DNA of 64,000 nucleotides from JAJRRS01 sp965230275. GTDB lineage: Bacteria > Planctomycetota > Phycisphaerae > Phycisphaerales > Phycisphaeraceae. This document shows positions 49,662 through 59,942 of the stretch, in pieces; position 1 is the first letter of the stretch; each line of letters starts with the position of its first letter. The notes beneath the pieces were generated by a model. It ran no database searches. It worked only from the letters and a program-made list of their open reading frames with translations, and was not told where the DNA came from. The position numbers and the translations under genes are program-made. The stretch lies in assembly GCA_965230275.1 (NCBI GenBank), contig CBDDKO010000002.1, positions 1,550,001-1,614,000 of the forward strand, given 5' to 3'.

Positions 49662-51053
49662 ATGTCATTACTTATAAAGAACGGCAGAATCATCACCGCG
49701 ACCGACGATTACGTCGCCGACATCTATTGCGAAGATGAAACGATCACCCGGATCGGCCCGGACCTCGACGCGCCCGCCGACGCGGAGGTGATCGACGCGA
49801 CCGGCAAGTACGTCTTCCCGGGGTTCATCGATCCGCACGTCCACATCTACCTGCCCTTCATGGGGACCTACTCCAAAGACGACCACGCCACGGGCAGCCG
49901 GGCGGCGTTGATCGGGGGGACCACGACGTACATCGAAATGTGTTGCCCGGCCCGCACGGAGGAGCCCCTCGAAGCGTTCGAGCTCTGGAACTCCAAGGCC
50001 GCCAAGAACTCGGCCTGCGACTACACGTTCCACATGGGCGTCACCCGCTACGACGACTCGGCCGAGAAACAGCTGCGCGAACTCGTGGGCAAGGGCCTGA
50101 CGTCTTTTAAGGTGTTCCTCGCCTACAAGGGCGCGTTCGGCGTGACTGATGATGAGCTCTATAACACGCTCAAGCTCGCCAAGGAACTCGGCGTGATCGT
50201 CACCGCCCACTGCGAGAACGCCGACCTTGTCGCCGCCAAACAAGCGGAGCTCGTCGCCGAGGGCAAGACCGGGCCCGAGTGGCACGAGCTTTCACGACCG
50301 AGCACCGTGGAGGGCGAAGGCGTGCACCACCTGATGACCTTCGCCGAGATGACCGGGGCCCATGTCTACTGCGTCCATACCTCTTGCGATGAAGCGCTGC
50401 AGGCCGCGCAGGCCGCACGCTACCGCGGGGTGAACGCGTGGGTCGAAGCCGTGATCCCCCACTTCGTGCTTAATGACACCTACGCCCAGAAGCCCGGCTT
50501 CGAGGGCGCGAAGTACGTCATGAGCCCGCCGCTTCGGCCCAAGAAGCATCAGCCGATCCTCTGGGATGCGCTGCGCAGCGGGCTGGTCAGCACCGTCGGC
50601 ACCGACCACGCGCCATTCGACTTCGACGGGCAAAAAGACATGGGCGACCCCGCGAAGGGATCGGACTTTACCAAGATCCCCAACGGCATCCCCTCGATCG
50701 AGGACCGCGTCAACCTGCTGTATACCTACGGCGTGTGTGAAGGCAGGATCGACCTGCACACCTTTGTCGCCTCCGCCAGCACCAACGCCGCCAACCTCTT
50801 CGGCCTGACGCAGAAGGGCCGCATCTCACTCGGCGCCGACGCCGACCTGGTGGTTTACGACCCCGACTACTGTGGCACGATCAGCGCGAAGACCCACGCG
50901 ATGAACATCGACTACTCGGGCTTCGAGGGCTGGGAGATCAAGGGCCGGCCAAGCACCGTCACCGTCCGTGGCAAGGTCCAGGCCCGGGACGGCAAGTTCA
51001 TCGGCGAACAAACCCGCGGCAAACTCCTGACCCGCCCGGCGACGCATTATTAA
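49662..51053 (+). CDS. hydA: dihydropyrimidinase (D-hydantoinase)
   Basis: 463 residues from ATG 49662 with GGAAAGGG before it. Metal ligands are FIDPHVHIYLPF, the carboxylated Lys150 in TSFKVFLAYKG, His in VTAHCENAD, YCVHTSC and the Asp of GTDHAPFD. It opens the ring of 5,6-dihydrouracil to N-carbamoyl-beta-alanine, the second step of reductive pyrimidine breakdown. Genes for the first, third and later steps are on the other strand to the right, so this enzyme belongs to that pathway; allantoinase is less likely given this context and Lys in place. Separated from the rest of the cluster by the RAYT gene. Confidence 0.92.
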   Translation: MSLLIKNGRIITATDDYVADIYCEDETITRIGPDLDAPADAEVIDATGKYVFPGFIDPHVHIYLPFMGTYSKDDHATGSRAALIGGTTTYIEMCCPARTEEPLEAFELWNSKAAKNSACDYTFHMGVTRYDDSAEKQLRELVGKGLTSFKVFLAYKGAFGVTDDELYNTLKLAKELGVIVTAHCENADLVAAKQAELVAEGKTGPEWHELSRPSTVEGEGVHHLMTFAEMTGAHVYCVHTSCDEALQAAQAARYRGVNAWVEAVIPHFVLNDTYAQKPGFEGAKYVMSPPLRPKKHQPILWDALRSGLVSTVGTDHAPFDFDGQKDMGDPAKGSDFTKIPNGIPSIEDRVNLLYTYGVCEGRIDLHTFVASASTNAANLFGLTQKGRISLGADADLVVYDPDYCGTISAKTHAMNIDYSGFEGWEIKGRPSTVTVRGKVQARDGKFIGEQTRGKLLTRPATHY

Positions 51054-51057
51054 ATAT

Positions 51058-51084
51058 CCGAGCCGCCGTGCCCTCACGGCGGTC
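51058..51084 (-). repeat. REP hairpin, left of the RAYT gene
   Basis: Exact reverse complement of the 27-mer at 43404-43430 and 51627-51653 (stem CCGCCGTG, loop CCCT on this strand, CACGGCGG). It begins four bases after the dihydropyrimidinase stop and 41 bp before the RAYT start. With 51627-51653 it forms an inverted pair around the RAYT. Confidence 0.8.
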
Positions 51085-51124
51085 CGCCAAGGGTGGCGCA
51101 GACCGGAGTAATTGGGGGACACCC

Positions 51125-51637
51125 ATGGGCGATCGACCGCTGGCATACCACATCACATTCGGCACCTACGGCACCCGCTTACACGGCGACCCACGCGGCA
51201 CAGTCGACCGCACCCAGAACCAACCGGGTGACCCGATCATCGGACAGAACGAAGATTGGCTGCAACTGGAGTTGTCCAATCTGAAAGGTGATCCGGTATG
51301 GCTGGATGAAACACTATGCAGATCTGTTGAATTAGCCGCACCCGATATCTGCGTACGCGGTGGCTGGCAACATCATGTGACAGCCTGCCAGGCAAACCAC
51401 GTCCATATGCTGGTCTCCTCTGACGACGAAGGCAAACTGGTTCGTCGATTGATTAAACGCTGGTTGACCCAACACCTTAACGATACCGGTCTAATCCGGC
51501 CCGTCCGCTGGTGGGCCAAGGGTGGCAGCGTGAAGTGGGTATGGGACCAAGCGTACTTTGACAATGTGTATGAATACGTCGTCAGACAGAGGACCACGAA
51601 GTCAGAGCCGCATCGTCCCCGACGCGGACCGCCGTGA
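51125..51637 (+). CDS. REP-associated tyrosine transposase (RAYT), HUH Y1 family
   Basis: 170 residues from ATG 51125; the upstream frame from 51068 lies in the REP and is unlikely coding. The HUH motif is QANHVHMLVSS, with Tyr in WDQAYFDNVYEYVVRQR as the likely catalytic nucleophile. LAYHITFGTYGTRLHG is the typical first strand of this group. The stop codon at 51635 falls inside the right-hand REP hairpin, so the last residues (HRPRRGPP) are encoded by the repeat. RAYTs spread REP sequences and are usually single-copy, host-maintained genes. It is lodged between the dihydropyrimidinase and dehydrogenase genes. Confidence 0.88.
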   Translation: MGDRPLAYHITFGTYGTRLHGDPRGTVDRTQNQPGDPIIGQNEDWLQLELSNLKGDPVWLDETLCRSVELAAPDICVRGGWQHHVTACQANHVHMLVSSDDEGKLVRRLIKRWLTQHLNDTGLIRPVRWWAKGGSVKWVWDQAYFDNVYEYVVRQRTTKSEPHRPRRGPP

Positions 51638-51653
51638 GGGCACGGCGGCTCGG
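51627..51653 (+). repeat. REP hairpin, right end of the RAYT gene
   Basis: Same 27-mer as at 43404-43430. It overlaps the last codons and stop of the RAYT gene, and its preceding 20 bp also resemble the 43404 copy (AGCCGC.TCG..CCCGACG.G). The fold could form a transcription end for both the RAYT and the convergent dehydrogenase gene. Confidence 0.8.
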
Positions 51654-51689
51654 ACTGCATCATGTGATATCCCTTTCACCATCTATAAC

Positions 51690-52820
51690 TCAATTACTCC
51701 CCAGCGCGTCGGACTGCTTGACGAAGTCGTCGCCGGACCATTCGGCGTCCTTGGCGACCATCTTCTTCTTCGCGGCGGCGGCCTTCGCGTCGGCCTTGGC
51801 CTTGGCCTGCAGCTCGACGAGGTGGGCGTGTGTGGTGAAGTACTGGAGGCTGTGGCCCTTGAAGTCTTCGAGCGTGTTGAAGTTGTGCTTGTCCATGAAG
51901 GCGGCGAGCTGGTCGCACATCTTCTGGACCATCGCGTAGCCGTACTTCATCACGCCGGTGCAGACCTGGACGGTGTCGCTGCCGAGGAGGATGAACTGGG
52001 CCGCGTCCTCGCCGGTCTCGATCCCGCCGATGCCCGAGAGCGTCCGGCCGGGGTACTCCTTCTTAATGACCTGAGCGATCTCCATGCACATGCGTAGCGC
52101 GATCGGGCGCACGGCCTTGCAGGAGTAGCCGCCGGGCGTGGTGTAGCCTTCGACGCTCGGCTCGGGCCGGAGCGTGTCGAGATTGACGCCGATGACGCTG
52201 CGGATGGTGTTGATCGCCGCGATCCCGTCGCAGCCGGCCTTCAGCGAGGCGCGTGTCGGGTCCTCGATGTGTGTGACGTTCGGGGTCATCTTCGCCCAGA
52301 CGGGGATCTTCGTCGCCCCCATCACCCAGCCGCAGACCTCTTCGAGGATCTCGGGGTTTTCGCCCATGGCCGCGCCCATCTTGCGCTCGGGCAGGCCGTG
52401 CGGGCAGGAGAAGTTCAGCTCGAACGCGTCGACGCCACAGTCCTGACAGCGCTCAACGATCTCGACCCAGGCGTCCCTGTTGAACTCCTCCATGATCGAT
52501 GCGATTAGGATGCGGTCGGGGTACTTGTCCTTGATCTGCTTGAACTCGTCTATCCAGACGTCGAACGACCGGTCGGAGATCAGCTCGATGTTTTCCCAGC
52601 CGAAGATGTCCTTGCCGTCATCGCCGCGGAGCCGGCCGTAGCGCGGCGCGACGTTGATGACTTTGGAGGCGTCGAGGCTGACGGTCTTGGCGATCACCGC
52701 GCCCCAGCCCTCGTCGAAGGCCTTGCCGATCACGTTCGCGTTGGTGCCGGGCGGGCCCGAACCGATCACGAAGGGGTTGGGCATTTTCAGGCCGTTCACG
52801 GTCGTACTTAAATCTGCCAT
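51690..52820 (-). CDS. preA: NAD-dependent dihydropyrimidine dehydrogenase PreA-type subunit
   Basis: 376 residues with an FMN-binding TIM barrel: NPFVIGSGPPGTNANVIGKA, ELNFSCPHGLPERKMGAAMG with the active-site Cys, VWAKMTPNVT, AINTIRSVIGV and LSGIGGIETGEDAAQFILLG. It reduces uracil or thymine to the dihydro form. Normal PreA (about 410 residues) ends with two [4Fe-4S] cluster motifs; here that region is missing and is replaced by an Ala/Lys tail (KAKADAKAAAAKKKMVAKDAE shortened). No PreT is seen nearby. Electron supply is therefore unclear. It is otherwise consistent with step one of the pathway next to it. Confidence 0.88.
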   Translation of the reverse strand: MADLSTTVNGLKMPNPFVIGSGPPGTNANVIGKAFDEGWGAVIAKTVSLDASKVINVAPRYGRLRGDDGKDIFGWENIELISDRSFDVWIDEFKQIKDKYPDRILIASIMEEFNRDAWVEIVERCQDCGVDAFELNFSCPHGLPERKMGAAMGENPEILEEVCGWVMGATKIPVWAKMTPNVTHIEDPTRASLKAGCDGIAAINTIRSVIGVNLDTLRPEPSVEGYTTPGGYSCKAVRPIALRMCMEIAQVIKKEYPGRTLSGIGGIETGEDAAQFILLGSDTVQVCTGVMKYGYAMVQKMCDQLAAFMDKHNFNTLEDFKGHSLQYFTTHAHLVELQAKAKADAKAAAAKKKMVAKDAEWSGDDFVKQSDALGSN

Positions 52821-52860
52821 CGATCGCTCTCCAATCTCTTGCGAGTCTATATCTGATGTA

Positions 52861-54249
52861 TCAGTTCTTTTCTTGTAGTTCGCCGATCACCTGATCGAGC
52901 ACGGCGAGCATGAAGTCGGCGTCGTCCTTGCTGATGCACATCGGCGGCTTGATGCGCAGGGTGTTCCCGAACAGCCCGCCCTTGCCGATGATCAGGCCCA
53001 GGTCGCGGCAGCGTTCCATGGCGTCGGCGGCCTGGGCGCTGGCGGGGGTTTTGGTCTTGCGGTCGGTGACCAGTTCCAGGCCGAGCATCAGGCCCATCCC
53101 GCGCACCTCGCCGATCATGGCGTGCTTGTCCTGCATCGCTTCGAGGCCCTGCTTGATGTACGAACCGATCTTGTCAGCGTTCTCCTGGATACCCTCTTCA
53201 TCGATCACCTCAAGGGTCGCCAGGCCCTGGGTCATGCTGACGGGGTTGCCGCCGAAGGTATTGAAGTGGATCTTGTTGGCCATGTTTTTAGAGATGTCGG
53301 CGGTGGTTGTCATCGCGCCGAGGGGCGCGCCATTGCCGATGCCCTTGGCCATCGTGATCATGTCGGGCTTAACGCCGAAGTTTTGGTGTGACCAGTAGTG
53401 CTTGCCGGTTCGGCCGAACCCGCCCTGCACTTCGTCGGCGATGCACAGCCCGCCGTGCTGGCGGACGATGTCGTAGACCACCTGGAAGAACTCCTTAGGC
53501 GGCACGACCGTCCCGCCCACACCCTGGATCGGCTCGCCGATGAAGCACGCGATCTCGCCGTTGGTCTGGTACTGGATCACGTTCTTGATGTCGTGGGCGC
53601 ACTTCAGGTCGCACGAAGGGTACTCGAGGCCGTACGGGCACCGGTAGCAGTAGCCGGGGTGGGTGTGGTGGACGTGGAGGCTGGGGTTCTGCTTAAACTT
53701 CCAGGTGCCGTGCGCGGTGAGCCCCATGGGGACGCTGGTCCCGCCGTGATAGCCGTTGCGCTGCGCGATGACGTCCATGTTGCCGGTGTGCTCACGGCAA
53801 CTGAGGATCGCGACCTCGTTGGCTTCGCTGCCGGAGTTAGTGAAGTACGACTTATCCAGCGGCGAGCCGTCCGGCGCATCGGGCATCTTGGAGGCGAGCT
53901 TCTCGGCGAACTGCGCGATGTTGGGGTGCAGGTAGATCGTCGTGGTGTGCTGCAGGGTGTCGTTCTGCTTGCGGACCTTGTCGATGATCTTGGGGTGGCA
54001 GTGCCCGACACTGACGGTGACGATCCCAGCGAAGGCGTCGAGGTAGCGCGTGCCCTTCTCGTCCCAGAGGTACTGCATGTGCCCCTCGACGATCATCATG
54101 GGCTGCTTGTAATACGTCAGCACACCGGGGGAGACGTACTGCGAGCGCAGCGCGACAACCTCATCGTGTGACGGGCCGGTGTACGGCGTGGGCTTGTGGT
54201 CGCAAACGGGCAGGCTGATTGTCTTGGCTTGTGATTCGGTCGTTGCCAT
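52861..54249 (-). CDS. class III PLP aminotransferase, probable beta-alanine/AGXT2-like
   Basis: 462 residues. PLP Lys302 lies in MITMAKGIGNGAPLGA, preceded by CIADEVQGGFGRTGKHYW, with Asp for the pyridine N. GSEANEVAILSCREHTGN and NGYHGGTS are further family motifs. The overall pattern resembles AGXT2 / beta-alanine-pyruvate aminotransferase. In this cluster it most likely converts beta-alanine, the product of beta-ureidopropionase, to malonate semialdehyde. A Cys-rich insert YCYRCPYGLEYPSCDLKC near 195-215 is notable and common in this AGXT2-like branch. It lies 40 bp from PreA and 48 bp from the permease, all in one direction. Confidence 0.88.
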   Translation of the reverse strand: MATTESQAKTISLPVCDHKPTPYTGPSHDEVVALRSQYVSPGVLTYYKQPMMIVEGHMQYLWDEKGTRYLDAFAGIVTVSVGHCHPKIIDKVRKQNDTLQHTTTIYLHPNIAQFAEKLASKMPDAPDGSPLDKSYFTNSGSEANEVAILSCREHTGNMDVIAQRNGYHGGTSVPMGLTAHGTWKFKQNPSLHVHHTHPGYCYRCPYGLEYPSCDLKCAHDIKNVIQYQTNGEIACFIGEPIQGVGGTVVPPKEFFQVVYDIVRQHGGLCIADEVQGGFGRTGKHYWSHQNFGVKPDMITMAKGIGNGAPLGAMTTTADISKNMANKIHFNTFGGNPVSMTQGLATLEVIDEEGIQENADKIGSYIKQGLEAMQDKHAMIGEVRGMGLMLGLELVTDRKTKTPASAQAADAMERCRDLGLIIGKGGLFGNTLRIKPPMCISKDDADFMLAVLDQVIGELQEKN

Positions 54250-54297
54250 CGCTGATTCCTTTACATCCTCAAAATCTCTCGAAACTATTCTACCGCC

Positions 54298-55890
54298 CTA
54301 CCTGTTATTCCCTTCATCAACCGCGCCGGCTTCCGGCACAAGCGTGCCCGGAGGCTCCACGGTCGACTCGCTCAACCCTCGCTCCGCCGCCGTACCGGGG
54401 ATCAAATTATCCAGCAGCAGCCCAAAGATCGCCGCTACCGCCATCCCCGTTGAGCCTATCGCCACGACCACCCCCGCCACATCAGCTGTCATCGTCGCCT
54501 CGACCGCTTCCTTGCCCCCCGCGTACTTGAAGTAGAACGGCAGGCTGATCCCCATGAACAAGATGAACCCCCCGATGAACAGGTTCCGGTCCGAGTTCAG
54601 GTCCGCCTTGGCGAACTGCCGAACGCCCACCGCCGCGATTAGCCCGAACAACGCGCAATACAACCCACCGACCACCGGCTGCGGGATCGCCGCCGCGAAA
54701 CCGCCGAACTTCCCGAAGAAACCCAGCAGCACGAGTATCACCGCGCCGATCTGCACCACGTAACGCGAGCCCACCTTGGTAAGCCCGATCAGCCCGATAT
54801 TCTCCGAGTAGCTCGTTGACGAGAAGCCACCAAGCATCCCCGTGATCGCGCAAGCCACGCCCTCGAAACCGATACCCCGCGAGATCTCCGTCTGCGTCGG
54901 ATCGCCGCCGCCAGCCATCTGCTTGCATGCGTGGTAATCACCGAAAGACTCGATCATCGACGCCAGATAACCCGCCAGCACCGCGATGACCGCGCCCACA
55001 CTCAGTTCGGCAAGCCCGGGCACGCCCCACGGGAACATAAGCGTGTCCGTCCGTACCCACGGCAGCATCTGCACCGCCGACAAGTTTACGTGCGCTTTGT
55101 CATCTTCCCCGATCACACCAACCAGGCCCAGCACGTAACAGGCCGACACCATCGTCACGATCGCCAAGAGCATCGGGAACAGCTTGAACAGCCGCACGCT
55201 CCGAGACAACACCAGCGCAAACAGGATGATCAGCACGATCGTCGCGCTGGACACGTACCAGTTACTCGCCGCCACCGGCGCGCCCGCGTCGTACAACGCC
55301 AGCCCGATCAGCATGATCACCGGCCCAATCACCACCGGCGACAGGACCCTCCTGACCAACCCCATCAAGCCCGTGAACCCGATCGTCGCCTCGATGATCC
55401 CTCCGAAGATGATCGCCGCCGCGATCGTCCGCATACCCACCGCCCCGGCTTCCTGCCACTGCGCCACCACCGGCCCGAGTGTCCCTTCAGACGTATCCCC
55501 CGCGACCACCGCCGCCCAGTTGGGCGCCTCGGCCGCCTGCGTCGCCGCCACGATCCCGAAGAACGCCGCCAGGAAAGAGAACGACACGCCCTGGATGATC
55601 GGCAGCCTCGAACCGAAAGTCGACTGCAGCAACGTCGCCACCCCCGAACACAGCATCACGCTCGCGATCAGTAGCGCCACGTTCGCCAATTGTTGATCTT
55701 TTAAGCCATCCGCAACCGACTCCGGCAAACCCTCCGGCACCGGCCACAACAGCACACCGAAAATCAGCGGCACCGCCACCGTCGAACCAAACATCGTCAG
55801 AACATGCTGTGCCGCCAGAACTACCGCCTTGCCCGCCGGCGGCTTGTCGTTCAGCCCGTATATGATCCGGCTCTCGTTGTCGCTACCCAT
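54298..55890 (-). CDS. NCS2-family nucleobase permease (uracil/xanthine type)
   Basis: 530 residues and about fourteen hydrophobic segments. QHVLTMFGSTVAVPLIFG near 30 is the typical NCS2 opening (QHxxxMF), and the signature region is FEGVACAITGMLGGFSSTSYSENIG with the Thr/Ser-rich TSYSENI motif of the UraA/UapA group. A first-half MIESFGDYHACKQMAGGG helix contains the substrate-binding Glu. The extra loop at residues 110-145 with Trp-rich, polar sequence is longer than in UraA. In the pyrimidine cluster, uracil or thymine uptake is most likely. It is co-directional with the aminotransferase and dehydrogenase genes. Confidence 0.9.
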   Translation of the reverse strand: MGSDNESRIIYGLNDKPPAGKAVVLAAQHVLTMFGSTVAVPLIFGVLLWPVPEGLPESVADGLKDQQLANVALLIASVMLCSGVATLLQSTFGSRLPIIQGVSFSFLAAFFGIVAATQAAEAPNWAAVVAGDTSEGTLGPVVAQWQEAGAVGMRTIAAAIIFGGIIEATIGFTGLMGLVRRVLSPVVIGPVIMLIGLALYDAGAPVAASNWYVSSATIVLIILFALVLSRSVRLFKLFPMLLAIVTMVSACYVLGLVGVIGEDDKAHVNLSAVQMLPWVRTDTLMFPWGVPGLAELSVGAVIAVLAGYLASMIESFGDYHACKQMAGGGDPTQTEISRGIGFEGVACAITGMLGGFSSTSYSENIGLIGLTKVGSRYVVQIGAVILVLLGFFGKFGGFAAAIPQPVVGGLYCALFGLIAAVGVRQFAKADLNSDRNLFIGGFILFMGISLPFYFKYAGGKEAVEATMTADVAGVVVAIGSTGMAVAAIFGLLLDNLIPGTAAERGLSESTVEPPGTLVPEAGAVDEGNNR

Positions 55891-55968
55891 ATGCCTGCTC
55901 GATTAGACCCATGACATGCCATACCCACGGCGTCCTTGAACACCGCGGGCCCGCCCTGAATGGACTAC

Positions 55969-56841
55969 TTACAACTGCGTGATCTGCCCGTACGTCTCCG
56001 GCCGACGATCACGGAAGAACTGCCACGTATTTCGGACCTCACGGATCAGGTCGAAGTCCATGTCGGCGATGACGATGTCGTCCTCATCACGCTTATCCGA
56101 GATGGACACCATCTGCCCGCGCGGGTCGCAGAAGTAGCTCTGGCCGTAGAACTCACCGATGCGCCAGGGCTCTTCGAAGCCGGGCCGGTTGATCGCCCCG
56201 ACGAAGTACTGGTTGGCGACCGCGTGCGCCGGCTGCTCGAGTTTCCAGAGGTATTCGCTCAGGCCCGCCACGGTCGCCGAGGGGTTGAAGACGATTTCTG
56301 CCCCGCTCAGCCCCAGGCAGCGTGCGCCGTCGGGGAAGTGGCGGTCGTAGCAGATGTAGACGCCGACCTTGCCGATCTTGGTATCGAAGACGGGGTAGCC
56401 GAGGTTGCCCGGTCGGAAGTAGAACTTCTCCCAGAAGCCGGGGTTGCAGTGCGGGATGTGGATCTTGCGGAACTTGCCGAGGTAGGTCCCGTCGGCGTCG
56501 ATAACGGAGGCGGTGTTGTAGTAGACGCCGGTCATGTCCTCTTCGTACATGGGCACGACGATGACCATCTTGTGTTTCTTGGCGAGGTCCTGCATGAGCC
56601 GGGTCGTCGGGCCGTCGGGGATCGGCTCGGTGAGGTCGTACCACTTGATGTCCTGCTCGGCACAGAAGTACGGGCCGTAGAACAGTTCCTGGAGGCAGAC
56701 GACCTGAGCCCCCTTATCGGCGGCCTGGGCGATCATATCGACGTGCTTGTCGATCATGGCTTGCTTGATTTTGGCGACGGGGGAGGTGCAGGGCTCGCAG
56801 GTGGTCGCCTGGATCAAGGCGCCGCGGACGATTCTCGACAT
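55969..56841 (-). CDS. beta-ureidopropionase (N-carbamoyl-beta-alanine amidohydrolase)
   Basis: Start at ATG 56841 (MSRIVRGALIQATT) with GAAGGAG before it; an upstream start at 56901 adds a poorly conserved leader. 290 residues. The nitrilase triad is complete: Glu52 in CLQELFYGPYF, Lys126 in GKFRKIHIPH and Cys164 in YICYDRHFP. Family members with QELFYGPYFCAEQD and KFRKIHIPHCNPGFWEKFY hydrolyse N-carbamoyl-beta-alanine to beta-alanine, CO2 and ammonia. It is the third pathway enzyme and lies 78 bp from the permease. It diverges from the semialdehyde dehydrogenase across about 90 bp, suggesting a shared control region. Confidence 0.92.
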   Translation of the reverse strand: MSRIVRGALIQATTCEPCTSPVAKIKQAMIDKHVDMIAQAADKGAQVVCLQELFYGPYFCAEQDIKWYDLTEPIPDGPTTRLMQDLAKKHKMVIVVPMYEEDMTGVYYNTASVIDADGTYLGKFRKIHIPHCNPGFWEKFYFRPGNLGYPVFDTKIGKVGVYICYDRHFPDGARCLGLSGAEIVFNPSATVAGLSEYLWKLEQPAHAVANQYFVGAINRPGFEEPWRIGEFYGQSYFCDPRGQMVSISDKRDEDDIVIADMDFDLIREVRNTWQFFRDRRPETYGQITQL

Positions 56842-56934
56842 GATGTGAGACTCCTTCAGAACAAAGCCTTGGGAATAACTCAGGATACCATATAATTGCA
56901 TATTTCCGATGCATGACTTTATGAAGGGTGCGAT

Positions 56935-58458
<1,524 letters not shown>

Positions 58459-58535
58459 CCTGGTGCCGTGAAGACCTGACACCCGGTGCCTGCTATCATC
58501 TGGGGTTAATACAGAAGCATCAGCGGCAGTCTGGC

Positions 58536-59942
58536 ATGAAGAAAAAACTCACCGAACGCGCGATCGTTGTTCTGCGTACCGTCACGGTTGTCTCTTTGAT
58601 CCTGATCGCCCTGCTTGTCTTCAAGCTGCTGGCGGGCAGCAAGGCGATCCTCCCAAACACCGATCCTGACCAGTTAAGCAAGCGTATCGGCGTCTTTACC
58701 GCACAGCGGCTGGACGTTCGTCGGCAGTGGACCGGCTACGGCACAACCGAGTCGATCGACTCGGCAAACGTCCCCGCCCGGGTCACCGCTACCGTCGACC
58801 GCATCCCCCCGGACATCCTCGAAGGGGCGGCCGTCCACAAAGGCCAGGTACTCGCCGAGCTGGATGTCAACGACTTCCAGAACCAGCTAGAGATCGCCCA
58901 GCAGGCCGTCGCCGGCGTCGATGCGATGCTGAAAGAGCTCGACCGTCAAGAAGAATCACTGAACAAGCGCCTCAAGGTAGAGACCGACGACCTGGCGCTG
59001 GCGCGTGATGAGTTGGCCCGTATCAAGAAGCTGTTCGAGGGTAATGCGGCCAACCAGAAAGACGTCGACGCCGCCGAGCGCACGGAACTGGCGGCACAGC
59101 GGAGCCTGCTGCAGGTCGAACAAACCCTGTCGGGGATCGAGCCCAGGCGCGAACAGCTCAAGGCGCAGCGGGCGGAGCTGGTCTCGTCATCCGATACAGC
59201 CCGGCTGAACGTCGAACGATGCACGATCACCAGCCCGATCGATGGCGTGATCCAGAGCGTGTCAATCGAGGTCGGCGAAAGCGTATCGCCCGGGCAGCAG
59301 GTCGCGCGCGTGGTCAACCTGGATCGGGTGCAGACACCGCTGAGCCTCCCTTCGCAGGCCCGGCCGTACGTCCGAGTCGGCGATGAAGCGATGCTCATCT
59401 CCACTGCACATCCCGGCCTGACTTGGCGTGCGGCCGTCAAGCGCATCACGCCGGAGGACGATCCCAGCACGCGCACGTTCGCCGCCTATGTCGAAGTGGA
59501 ACAGCCGGGCACGACCACAGCCGGGCAAGACAGCGAACAGCCGGCCCTGATGCCGGGCGTGTTTATCCGTGGGACGCTGGTGGCCTCGACATCCGAGCAG
59601 CGGATCGTGATCCCGAGGCGCTCGATCCGGATCGAGCGGGCCATGGTGGTACGTGACGACGAAGTGGACGGCCATGCGCTGAAACGGCTTGAAAGCCGGC
59701 AGGTCGAGGAGGCCTATGCATTCGATGGCCCCGTGCCGGAGATGGGGCTACCCGACGAGTCGTGGGCCGTGCTCGACGCCGGGATCGAACCGGGCGACGT
59801 GGTGGTCTTGACGCCCACGCGTTCGCTCAGTGACGGGCAGGTGATCGAACCGGTCGACGCAACCGAATCAAGCGCTGCGAACAGCCCCGCCGCCCACGAA
59901 GACGGGGCCAACCCGCAAGCACGACGGGGAGACGCGCGGTGA
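58536..59942 (+). CDS. periplasmic adaptor (membrane-fusion) protein of an RND efflux pump
   Basis: 468 residues with a membrane-anchoring N-terminal helix (VVLRTVTVVSLILIALLVF). Barrel-sandwich halves (ARVTATVDRIPPDILEGAAVHKGQVLAELD and CTITSPIDGVIQSVSIEVGESVSPGQQ, abbreviated TATVDRIPP and ITSPIDGVIQS) flank a coiled-coil hairpin of about 110 residues. A beta-barrel and C-terminal domain follow. Its stop overlaps the pump gene GTG by four bases, so adaptor and pump are translationally coupled. The 15-residue Asn/Ala/Glu-rich C-terminal tail has no clear role. Substrate of the pump is unknown. Confidence 0.88.
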   Translation: MKKKLTERAIVVLRTVTVVSLILIALLVFKLLAGSKAILPNTDPDQLSKRIGVFTAQRLDVRRQWTGYGTTESIDSANVPARVTATVDRIPPDILEGAAVHKGQVLAELDVNDFQNQLEIAQQAVAGVDAMLKELDRQEESLNKRLKVETDDLALARDELARIKKLFEGNAANQKDVDAAERTELAAQRSLLQVEQTLSGIEPRREQLKAQRAELVSSSDTARLNVERCTITSPIDGVIQSVSIEVGESVSPGQQVARVVNLDRVQTPLSLPSQARPYVRVGDEAMLISTAHPGLTWRAAVKRITPEDDPSTRTFAAYVEVEQPGTTTAGQDSEQPALMPGVFIRGTLVASTSEQRIVIPRRSIRIERAMVVRDDEVDGHALKRLESRQVEEAYAFDGPVPEMGLPDESWAVLDAGIEPGDVVVLTPTRSLSDGQVIEPVDATESSAANSPAAHEDGANPQARRGDAR

